Of a DNA stretch of 64,000 nucleotides, positions 24,840 to 31,801 are shown one piece after another. The first letter of the stretch is position 1, and every line of letters begins with the position of its first letter. The stretch comes from Natronoarchaeum mannanilyticum (GTDB lineage Archaea > Halobacteriota > Halobacteria > Halobacteriales > Natronoarchaeaceae): assembly GCF_039522665.1 (NCBI RefSeq), contig NZ_BAAADV010000001.1, positions 1,152,046 to 1,216,045 on the forward strand, written 5' to 3'. The translations under genes and the position numbers were made by a program. The notes below the pieces were generated by a model, which saw nothing but the letters and a program-made list of their open reading frames with translations, was not told where the DNA came from and ran no database searches.

Positions 24840-24960
24840 TGCGTTTGTCTAGTTTATAACTAGATGAATACATACGATACTAGCTATCTCTCTAGTTTGC
24901 GGATACTGTTTCTGAGCAGAGGTGATAAAGATTCGGCTAGCTAGAAGCCTTGCTGGATCT
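24840..24960. other. AT-rich unwinding element with clustered CTAG
   Basis: The AT-rich stretch between the two strong ORBs is the likely duplex unwinding element. It contains six CTAG tetranucleotides at 24849, 24860, 24880, 24892, 24937 and 24941. It also contains the inverted repeat CTAGTT-tat-AACTAG at 24849-24863. Confidence 0.75.
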
Positions 24961-24983
24961 CTCATCCCCTCCCCGGTCATTTC

Positions 24984-25014
24984 GTGTTCCACACGAAACG
25001 AAGGGGTGGGGGGG
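24984..25014 (+). repeat. Origin recognition box ORB-R (with G-string)
   Basis: GTGTTCCACACGAAACGAAG followed by gggtggggggg, inverted partner of the element at 24746-24774. The spacing between the pair is about 210 bp. Confidence 0.88.
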
Positions 25015-25032
25015 TTCGGGCCGTTCCCGCCA

Positions 25033-25055
25033 CAACCCCCCCCATTTCAGGTGGA
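25033..25055 (-). repeat. Degenerate ORB
   Basis: On the minus strand GTCCACCTGAAATGGGGGGG keeps TCCAC, GAAA and the G-run but has lost the CG of GAAACG. Confidence 0.45.
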
Positions 25056-25170
25056 CGCCTCCCCCCGCGAGTCGTCAGTTCGAACTTCACCGGATCGCGA
25101 TCGCGAACTGCTCGTCGAGTTCGATGACATATCGTCAAAATCCAGAGGGTCGGTAGACCAGGTGTTCGGT

Positions 25171-25194
25171 GCAACCCCTCCGTTTCGACTGGAG
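25171..25194 (-). repeat. ORB element
   Basis: On the minus strand CTCCAGTCGAAACGGAGGGG then ttgc, a good match to the archaeal ORB (TCCAGTxGAAACxxAGGGG). Confidence 0.75.
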
Positions 25195-25665
25195 ATCCGC
25201 AGTACGACTTCCGAAACGTGCTCGCCACCAGCTCTCCAACCGGTCTCATCACGACGCCGCCGATGCTGAAGCGGAACGATACTAAAACAGAATGACTTGT
25301 TGTCCGTTCGCTCTTTTCCGACGAGATGCACCTGATCGAAACTCGGCGTTCATCGTCCGAAGGTCGATCCCCAGCGGACATCCGAATCAGGTGACGATCG
25401 GCCCCGGCCAGACGATCAAACGACTGGCCAGTCGTGGGTCCCGAGGACATCCCAGTCGTCGAAGATACGAGCACGCCCCGCACGGCCGCGTTCGAACCCC
25501 TAGCCCGAGCTTTCCCGTCGTACGATACGGACTAGAGGGAAGAATTTAAGACCCTCGTCGACCTTTGCTTCGTCTGCATCAACTGGACGCACCCGATAGC
25601 ATTCCGACGCGTATTTACGCTCGTCACGTCGTGTGACGCCGGTTTCGCAGTCTCCGTGGGTGTCC

Positions 25666-25689
25666 GTTCCAGGCGAAACAGAGGGGTAG
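25666..25689 (+). repeat. ORB element just upstream of orc1
   Basis: GTTCCAGGCGAAACAGAGGG then gtag, in the plus direction, ending 12 nt before the orc1 ATG. Orc1 bound here could also control its own gene. Confidence 0.7.
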
Positions 25690-25701
25690 AACGATTCACA
25701 G

Positions 25702-27192
25702 ATGGCCGACAACGACACCACTCCCGACGACGCTCCGGACCCCGGCGATAGCCCGCGGTCGTTCGACGTCGACCTCGACGAAGTCGTCCTCGACGACGAG
25801 GAGGAAGACAGTCAGGGGCTGTTCGACGATCTGCTCGACAGCGAACCGATCTTCGAGAACAAGGAGGTTCTGCGACCGTCGTACACGCCCCACGAGCTTC
25901 CGCACCGCAAAGAGCAGATCAACAAGATGGCGACGATCCTCGTCGCCGCGCTCCGGGGCGAGACGCCCTCGAACATACTCATCTACGGGAAGACAGGGAC
26001 GGGCAAGACCGCGAGCGCGAAGTTCGTCAGTCAGGAACTCGAGAGCACCTCGGAGAAGTACCAGGTCCCCTGCAACGTCGAGTACATCAACTGCGAGGTG
26101 ACCGACACCCAGTACCGCGTGCTCGCGCAACTGGCCAACAAGTTCATCGAAAAGAACGAGGCGTTCGTCGACGAGCGCCTCGGCGAACTCCGGGATCTGC
26201 GCGACGCCGCCGAGGACGACCGATCGGCGCTCGACGACGCCGAGTTCGCCACGGTCGAGGCCGTCGAGGACCGGATCGACGAACTGGTCGACGACCGCGA
26301 GGAGATGGAGCAGGTGCCGATGACGGGGTGGCCGACCGACCGCGTGTACAGCGTCTTCTTCGACGCCGTCGACTACCGCGAGCGCGTCGTCGTGATCATG
26401 CTCGACGAGATCGACAAGCTCGTCGAGAAGTCGGGCGACGACACCCTCTACAATCTCTCGCGGATGAACTCCGAGCTCGACAACTCGCGCGTGTCGATCA
26501 TGGGGATCAGCAACGACCTGAAGTTCACCGACTTCCTCGACCCCCGCGTCAAGTCCAGCCTCGGCGAGGAGGAGATCGTGTTCCCGCCGTACGACGCAAA
26601 CCAGCTGCGCGACATCCTCCAGCACCGCTCGGACGTGGCGTTCAAGGTCGACGCGCTGACCGACGACGTGATCCCGCTGTGTGCCGCCTTCGCCGCCCAG
26701 GAACACGGGGACGCGCGACGTGCGCTCGATCTCCTCAGGACCGCCGGCGAGCTCGCCGAGCGCGACCAGTCCGAGAAAGTTCTCGAGGAGCACGTCCGAC
26801 AGGCCCAGGACAAGATCGAGCTCGACCGCGTCGTCGAGGTCGTCCGCACACTCCCGACCCAGTCGAAGCTCGTGCTCTTCTCGATCATCCTCCTCGAGAA
26901 GAACGGCGTCCACAACGTCAACACCGGCGAGGTGTACAACATCTACAAGACGCTCTGCGAGGAGATCGACGCCGACGTGCTCACCCAGCGCCGCGTCACC
27001 GACCTGATCAGCGAACTCGACATGCTCGGCATCGTCAACGCCGTCGTCGTCTCGAAGGGCCGGTACGGCCGCACCAAGGAGATCAGCCTCTCGGTCCCGA
27101 TCGACGAGACCGAGGCCGTGTTGCTATCGGACTCCCGGCTCGGCGCCATCGAGGACGTCCAGCCGTTCGTTCAGGCGCGCTTCGACAACTGA
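25702..27192 (+). CDS. orc1: Origin recognition protein Orc1/Cdc6
   Basis: AAA+ initiator that binds ORBs and helps load MCM. The 496-residue protein has an acidic N-terminal tail, then FENKEVLRPSYTPHELPHRKEQI, Walker A LIYGKTGTGKTASAKF (about residues 92-107), Walker B VVIMLDEIDKLVEKSG (about residue 231), sensor 1 IMGISNDL, sensor 2 EHGDARRALDLLRTAGELAER, and a C-terminal winged helix (residues about 380-496, ending in EISLSVPIDETEAVLL...). There is an insertion of about 60 residues between Walker A and B (DLRDAAEDDRSALDDAEF...), which is highly acidic. The origin with its ORBs lies immediately upstream, as for haloarchaeal Orc1-1/OrcA-type initiators. Confidence 0.97.
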   Translation: MADNDTTPDDAPDPGDSPRSFDVDLDEVVLDDEEEDSQGLFDDLLDSEPIFENKEVLRPSYTPHELPHRKEQINKMATILVAALRGETPSNILIYGKTGTGKTASAKFVSQELESTSEKYQVPCNVEYINCEVTDTQYRVLAQLANKFIEKNEAFVDERLGELRDLRDAAEDDRSALDDAEFATVEAVEDRIDELVDDREEMEQVPMTGWPTDRVYSVFFDAVDYRERVVVIMLDEIDKLVEKSGDDTLYNLSRMNSELDNSRVSIMGISNDLKFTDFLDPRVKSSLGEEEIVFPPYDANQLRDILQHRSDVAFKVDALTDDVIPLCAAFAAQEHGDARRALDLLRTAGELAERDQSEKVLEEHVRQAQDKIELDRVVEVVRTLPTQSKLVLFSIILLEKNGVHNVNTGEVYNIYKTLCEEIDADVLTQRRVTDLISELDMLGIVNAVVVSKGRYGRTKEISLSVPIDETEAVLLSDSRLGAIEDVQPFVQARFDN

Positions 27193-27263
27193 GCCTCGGA
27201 TCGAGTCCGACAACCGAGCCGCGAACCGAAGCGGCGTCGTCTCGAACTCGTTCACCCCCGATA

Positions 27264-27290
27264 CCGAACCCCCTCGTTTCTACTCGACAC
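27264..27290 (-). repeat. ORB-like motif downstream of orc1
   Basis: On the minus strand GTCGAGTAGAAACGAGGGGG then ttcgg keeps GAAACGxxGGGGG but has a weaker 5' half. The gap 27193-27449 holds no other feature I can support. Confidence 0.4.
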
Positions 27291-27449
27291 ACGTCCCGGA
27301 GCGCGCCGGCCTGCACGTTGAGCGCCGGCGCCATTTCGCGGACGACGACGACTCACAGCCGACGGCGTCCGCCCCGTCGGTCGAATTCGCGCGATCGATC
27401 GACGGCGTTTGCCGCCGACTGGCGAGAAGCGTTCAGAAAGCGCCGTCGA

Positions 27450-28595
27450 TTACGATCGCGGCGCGGCGATCGCGGTTCGAGCCGAAACGGTGGGTTGGTC
27501 GCCGATCATCCCCGGCGACGCCGGCTGGGCCGTGCCGAACAGCGGCCGGCAGCTCGCGGTGCCCGAGAACTCCAGTCGGATGCAGCCGAGCCACGGGAGC
27601 CGCACCTCGGCGGTCCCCTGGATCCACTCGGGCTTGACCACCTGGTACCGGTCGACCTGATCGTACTGCTGGTTGGTTCGTGGATTGTCACCCTTCGTGA
27701 CGAACCCCGAGTGCGGGGCGCTGCAGGCGTTGATCTCCTCGCAGCTGTCGGCCTGGATGTGGCTCTTGTTGGCCTTCTCGTACCAGTTCTCGCCCTCCTC
27801 GACGTAGAACATCGCCCGGTGTATGATCGGCGTGTCGCTACCGCCGTTGGGCTGGAAGACGATCACGTCGCCGTAGGAGCCGAACGTCCTGTAGCCGGCT
27901 TCCTTGCCCTGCTGGTAGGTCACGACGCCGGTCCCCTCGACCGCGGCGTCGGGCGTTAATCGGTCTTCCTCCATGATGAAGACGAGGTCGCCTTTCTGCA
28001 TGTGCGGGTTCATGCTCCCGCTCTCGATGGCGACCAGCGGCGGCCAGACGCCGCTGATCCCGAACAGCACGAGGCCGATCACGAGGACGATCCCCACGCT
28101 GCTGGCGACGTCCTTGAACACGATCACCGCCTCGTTGTCGGTCCGTCGAAACCAGCCGATCGGGTTCGCCGAGGGATCGGGAATCGGTTGCTCGGCGCTC
28201 GCGTCGGCTTCCGGCGCGGGCTTGTCGGCCGCAGTCGTTCTGGCGACTCCGCCAGGATTCGCCGACTCGCCGCCGTTGGGTTCGACGCTGCCGTCTCCTT
28301 CGACGCCGGGATTCCCGTCGGCGGGCGCTTCGTCTCCGCCGGCGGACGCTTTGTCTCCGTCCGCGGACGCCGTTTCCCCGTCGGAGGAGGCTTCGTCTCC
28401 GCCGGCGGACGCTTGTTCGGCGTCGACCGACCGCTCGTCGGCGCCGGAGTTCGGGTCAGAACCGTCTTCGTCCGAGCCGCCCTCGCCAGCGTCGACGTCC
28501 TCCGAAGCGGCGTCGTCGGCGTCTCGACCGTCGTCGGAGCGTGCGGACGGCGGCGGATCGCGGTCGGGCCCGTCGCCGCCGTTGCTGTCCGTCAT
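27450..28595 (-). CDS. Type I signal peptidase (Sec11-type) with long acidic N-terminus
   Basis: Membrane serine protease that removes Sec signal peptides outside the cell. The 381-residue protein starts with about 150 residues of Asp/Ser/Ala/Gly low-complexity sequence, followed by one transmembrane helix (about residues 165-185, VGIVLVIGLVLFGISGVWPPL). The catalytic domain has nucleophile Ser in VAIESGSMNPHMQKGDLVF, His in TPIIHRAMFYVEEG, and Asp in FVTKGDNPRTNQQYD, the Ser-His-Asp arrangement of archaeal Sec11. The archaeal enzymes usually have a far shorter N-terminus; the long tail here is probably cytoplasmic and disordered. Two Cys pairs (CEEINAC; CIRLEFSGTASC) lie in the outer domain. 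Confidence 0.9.
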   Translation of the reverse strand: MTDSNGGDGPDRDPPPSARSDDGRDADDAASEDVDAGEGGSDEDGSDPNSGADERSVDAEQASAGGDEASSDGETASADGDKASAGGDEAPADGNPGVEGDGSVEPNGGESANPGGVARTTAADKPAPEADASAEQPIPDPSANPIGWFRRTDNEAVIVFKDVASSVGIVLVIGLVLFGISGVWPPLVAIESGSMNPHMQKGDLVFIMEEDRLTPDAAVEGTGVVTYQQGKEAGYRTFGSYGDVIVFQPNGGSDTPIIHRAMFYVEEGENWYEKANKSHIQADSCEEINACSAPHSGFVTKGDNPRTNQQYDQVDRYQVVKPEWIQGTAEVRLPWLGCIRLEFSGTASCRPLFGTAQPASPGMIGDQPTVSARTAIAAPRS

Positions 28596-28742
28596 TGACG
28601 ACGTGTAAACCGCCGCCTGTGATCAACTTTCTGCTCTCTCTACCGTCGTCGCCGGGGTTCCGACACCGTTCGACGTCCGGGACGCCGCGGCGGCCCCGAC
28701 GTTCCGGCACGCTTTTGCCCGACTGCGCGGATCGTAGCAGAC

Positions 28743-30521
28743 GTGCCGCTCGAAACGCCCGCCAGAATCGTCCGCGCGCTGGCGACCAACGGGTTCAACG
28801 CCGATCGCGAGGCCGTGACGCTGATCGCCTCGGCCGACGACCCCGGTCGCGCGCTCGACGCCGTCGTCGAGGCCGCTCCCGAGGACGCCCTGACGATCAC
28901 GCCCGAGCACGTCCGGACGGCGCTGGACGACGCCGACCCCCCGGTTTCGAGTGGAACTGACTCCCCGGAACCGCAGGACGGAGACGGCGACGTTCCAGTC
29001 GAAACGAAGGGGGTAGAAGACGACGCAAATTCACAAACTACGACGGCGTACTCGGACGATTCTTCGCGCGAAGCGACCACAGAGAGCTCCGTTTCGAGTG
29101 CATCGGCAGCGAGCCCAGCGACCGACGAAAGCGACGCCGCGGCCGGCGCAGACGCCGCCGCTGATGCGAGCGCCGCCACTGCTGCGGACGCCGCCACTGC
29201 TGCGGACGCCGCCACTGCTGCGGACGCCGCCGCCGAAGCGGACGCCGACGACGCCCCGCCGGCCGCGGGCCGGGCCGACCGCGCGACGCCGGACCGCGCC
29301 CAGCGCGACGACTCGCAGCGCTCGCTCGACATCGGGAACGACATCACCGGCCGCTCGACGGGGACCGGCGAGTACCAGGACTTCGTCACCGTGTTCCGCG
29401 ACCGCTTCGAGCGCCTGAGCGGCAAGCTCCGCGGGCGCATCAACCACCGGCCGACCGACGCGCTCGACGCCATGGGCGGGGGAAGCGACGCCGCGATCGT
29501 CGGGATGGTCAACGACATCCGCTCGACCGCGAGCGGCCACTGGCTGATCGAGCTCGAGGACACCTCGGGCGTGTTCCCCTGCCTCGTGATGAAGGACCGG
29601 CGCTTCGCCGACCAGGTCGACGAGCTGCTGTGCGACGAGGTGATCGCCGTCGAGGGGACGCTCGCCGACGACGGCGGGATCCTCTTCGTCGACAGCATGT
29701 ACTTCCCCGACGTTCCGCGAACGTTCGAGCCCTCGACGGCCGACCGGCACGTCCAGGCGGCGCTGATCAGCGACGTCCACGTCGGCAGCCAGGAGTTCAT
29801 GGCCGAGGCGTGGACGCGCTTTACCGACTGGCTCCACACCGCCGAGGCCGAGAACATCGAGTACCTGCTAATCGCCGGCGACATGGTCGAGGGCGTCGGC
29901 GTCTACCCCGATCAGGACGACGAGCTCGACATCGTCGACATCTACGAGCAGTACGAGGCGTTCTCGGAGTACCTCAAGCAGGTGCCCGGCGACATCGAGA
30001 TCGTGATGATCCCCGGCAACCACGACGCCGTCCGTCTCGCCGAACCCCAGCCGGGGTTCGACGAGGAGCTCCGGGAGATCATGTCGGCCCACGACGCCCG
30101 CATCTCCGGCAACCCCTCCGTCGTCACCATCGAGGGCGTCTCCGTGCTGATGTACCACGGCGTCTCGCTCGACGAGATCATCGCCGAGTTCCCCGACGAG
30201 AAGGCGACCTACGACGACCCCCAGAAGGCGATGTACCACCTCCTCAAGAAGCGCCACGTCGCCCCGCAGTACGGCGGCCACATGCGGCTGGCGCCCGAGG
30301 AGAAAGACTACCTCGTGATCGACGAAGTGCCCGACATCTTCCACACGGGCCACGTCCACAAGCTCGGCTACGGGAAGTACCACAACGTGCTCGCGATCAA
30401 CTCGGGCTGCTGGCAGGCCCAGACCGAGTTCCAGAAGAGCGTCAACATCGATCCCGACACCGCGTACGCGCCGGTCGTCGACCTGGACACGCTCGACGTG
30501 ACGATCCGGAAGTTCGCCTGA
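28743..30521 (+). CDS. polD1: DNA polymerase D small subunit (DP1), 3'-5' exonuclease
   Basis: Proofreading subunit of the archaeal replicative polymerase PolD. The 592-residue protein starts at a GTG (28743). Residues 1-70 form a small helical domain, residues about 70-200 an Ala/Asp/Ser/Thr linker, then an OB fold and a calcineurin-like phosphoesterase domain. The active-site motifs are all present: SDVHVGSQEF, AGDMVEGVG, IPGNHDAVRL, MYHGVS and FHTGHVHKLGYG, so the Mre11-type exonuclease should be active. The linker holds three exact 18-bp repeats (29172-29225) and two ORB-like motifs (28935-28957 and 28992-29016). The gene sits 3 kb from oriC; the DP2 gene is not in the window. Confidence 0.95.
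   Translation: MPLETPARIVRALATNGFNADREAVTLIASADDPGRALDAVVEAAPEDALTITPEHVRTALDDADPPVSSGTDSPEPQDGDGDVPVETKGVEDDANSQTTTAYSDDSSREATTESSVSSASAASPATDESDAAAGADAAADASAATAADAATAADAATAADAAAEADADDAPPAAGRADRATPDRAQRDDSQRSLDIGNDITGRSTGTGEYQDFVTVFRDRFERLSGKLRGRINHRPTDALDAMGGGSDAAIVGMVNDIRSTASGHWLIELEDTSGVFPCLVMKDRRFADQVDELLCDEVIAVEGTLADDGGILFVDSMYFPDVPRTFEPSTADRHVQAALISDVHVGSQEFMAEAWTRFTDWLHTAEAENIEYLLIAGDMVEGVGVYPDQDDELDIVDIYEQYEAFSEYLKQVPGDIEIVMIPGNHDAVRLAEPQPGFDEELREIMSAHDARISGNPSVVTIEGVSVLMYHGVSLDEIIAEFPDEKATYDDPQKAMYHLLKKRHVAPQYGGHMRLAPEEKDYLVIDEVPDIFHTGHVHKLGYGKYHNVLAINSGCWQAQTEFQKSVNIDPDTAYAPVVDLDTLDVTIRKFA
28935..28957 (-). repeat. ORB-like motif inside polD1
   Basis: On the minus strand GTTCCACTCGAAACCGGGGG then gtc, matching the ORB layout. 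It falls in the low-complexity linker region of polD1, where sequence can drift freely. Confidence 0.5.
28992..29016 (+). repeat. Strong ORB-like motif inside polD1
   Basis: GTTCCAGTCGAAACGAAGGG then ggtag is one of the best ORB matches in the window, yet it lies in the coding sequence of the polD1 linker. It is 35 nt from, and opposite to, the motif at 28935-28957. Confidence 0.6.
29172..29225 (+). repeat. Three exact 18-bp tandem repeats in polD1
   Basis: The unit gccgccactgctgcggac (Ala-Ala-Thr-Ala-Ala-Asp) occurs three times without change, followed by a degraded copy. It encodes part of the disordered linker and is likely to vary in copy number. Confidence 0.9.
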
Positions 30522-30616
30522 GCCCGCCGCCGCCGCTTCTTCGGATCGCTCACCCGACGAGCGACCCCCTAACCCGCCGACCGAGGACTTAACACGTACC
30601 TGGCAAACACGACTGC

Positions 30617-31198
30617 ATGGCGATCCAACTGCAGCTCTCGCGGGCGACGGACACGGTCGTCGAGGAGCTGGTCGACGGCGCGATCGCGGCGCTCCCTCGC
30701 CTCGTGATCGGACTCGTCTTCCTCTCGCTGGCCTACGTCGGCATCAAGGTCGCGCTCGCGCTCGTCCGGTCGGCGCTCTCTCGCGTCTACGCCGGCGAGC
30801 AGCGACTGATCGCGGATCTCTTTACGGCTATCGTCGGCGTGTTCCTCTGGTTCGGCGTCGCGCTGACGCTGCTGAAGGTCGTCGGGATGGGCGACATCGC
30901 GGCGAGCCTCGGAACGGCGGCGGGCTTCGTCGCGCTCGGCATCTCCTTCGCGCTCTCGAACATGATCGCCGACACCGTCGCCGGCGTCTACCTGCTGCGG
31001 GACCCGGACTTCGAGATCGGCGATCGGGTCACCGTCGAGTCGGTCACCGGAACGGTGGTCGGCATCGAACTCCGGAAGTGCCGGATCGAGCTCGACTCGG
31101 GCGACACGGTGGTGCTGGCCAACAAGGACGTCGAGAAGAAGTGGACCCGGCTGGCGGACGCCGACGCGGCCGAAGTACCTGGAGCGCCGGCCGAGTGA
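30617..31198 (+). CDS. Small MscS-like mechanosensitive channel
   Basis: A 193-residue membrane protein with three predicted transmembrane helices (about residues 26-46, 65-85, 91-112). The third is Gly/Ala-rich like MscS TM3 (GDIAASLGTAAGFVALGISFALSNMIADTVAGVYLLRD). A small MscS beta domain follows (EIGDRVTVESVTGTVVGIELRKCRIELDSGDTVVLANKDVEKK). The C-terminal alpha/beta cage of full MscS is missing, so it is a short member, possibly pressure- or ion-responsive. A TATA-like cttaacac lies about 25 nt before the ATG. It is monocistronic. Confidence 0.88.
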   Translation: MAIQLQLSRATDTVVEELVDGAIAALPRLVIGLVFLSLAYVGIKVALALVRSALSRVYAGEQRLIADLFTAIVGVFLWFGVALTLLKVVGMGDIAASLGTAAGFVALGISFALSNMIADTVAGVYLLRDPDFEIGDRVTVESVTGTVVGIELRKCRIELDSGDTVVLANKDVEKKWTRLADADAAEVPGAPAE

Positions 31199-31258
31199 CT
31201 GCGGAGTGGTGAGAGGGGCGTCTCGGCGATTCGACTGCGGCACCGTCGACCCGTGCCA

Positions 31259-31283
31259 CTAACCCCCACGTTTCGACTGGAGC
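31259..31283 (-). repeat. ORB-like motif at the end of the GNAT gene
   Basis: On the minus strand CTCCAGTCGAAACGTGGGGG then ttag, a strong ORB match 5.6 kb from orc1's start, lying across the stop codon of the gene at 31283-31714. Confidence 0.55.
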
Positions 31284-31714
31284 TACGGTTCCAATCGGTA
31301 GCGCACCGTCGGCGTCCCGTCGAACCGCGGCCCCGGACCGCGTTCGGTGAACCCCAGCTTCTCGGCGGCGTCGGCCACCGACGGCTCCGAGTCGGGCGCC
31401 AGCAACTCGACGGTCATCGACTCGGCGCGCGCGAACCGGATCGGCTCGCCGAGCAACTGCTCGCAGGCGTCGCCGGTGCCGTCCAGCTGGGTCACGTGGA
31501 CGGTGTCCTCTTTCGCGTCGAAGCTGACGAACCCGAGCAGCTCGTCGCCGCTGTCGGCGTTCCCGGCGTCGTCGTTCGGATCCGACGCGGTGCCGTCGGG
31601 CTCGGCCACGCGAACCGTGCGGTCGTGGACGAGGTTGCGCATCACGTCCGTCGGCGAGTCGGCGATCGCCGCGAGGGCGCTCGCGTCGGCCTCGACAGCG
31701 TCCCGGATCTCCAT
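31283..31714 (-). CDS. GNAT-like acetyltransferase-fold protein
   Basis: A 143-residue protein beginning MEIRDAVEADASALAAIADSPTDVMRNLVHDRTVRVAEP, the usual N-terminal strand-helix of GNAT enzymes. It then has LLGFVSFDAKEDTVHVTQLDGT, and ends with PSVADAAEKLGFTERGPGPRFDGTPTVRYRLEP (AxxxYEKxGF-like). The acetyl-CoA P-loop (Q/RxxGxG/A) is not obvious, replaced by DACEQLLGEPIRFAR, so catalytic activity is uncertain. A very long antisense-looking frame that swallows this gene and runs to 34126 is not real. Confidence 0.7.
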   Translation of the reverse strand: MEIRDAVEADASALAAIADSPTDVMRNLVHDRTVRVAEPDGTASDPNDDAGNADSGDELLGFVSFDAKEDTVHVTQLDGTGDACEQLLGEPIRFARAESMTVELLAPDSEPSVADAAEKLGFTERGPGPRFDGTPTVRYRLEP

Positions 31715-31801
31715 CAATCGTGTGGTAACGGCGCACACGGATAAACTGTTTGCGTCCCCGGCACGGACAGGTTCAAATCGCTCGAACCCCTCGCCATGTG
31801 T

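Larger units (their letters stand above)
24433..25701. other. Replication origin (oriC1-type) between oapA and orc1/cdc6
   Basis: A 1.27-kb non-coding region bounded by oapA and orc1/cdc6, the conserved haloarchaeal oriC1 setting. It contains an inverted pair of near-perfect ORB elements (24746-24774 and 24984-25014) flanking an AT-rich stretch (24840-24960), then three further ORBs of decreasing similarity (25033-25055, 25171-25194, 25666-25689). Open frames crossing it are not protein-like. The oapA promoter probably lies near the ttaag at about 24493-24500. Confidence 0.9.

Noticed and set aside
24463..25721. Several frames inside the origin (24463-24651, 24977-25483, 25292-25549, 25500-25721)
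   Set aside because: They cross ORBs, have no protein-like composition or upstream signals, and the region is the intergenic origin.
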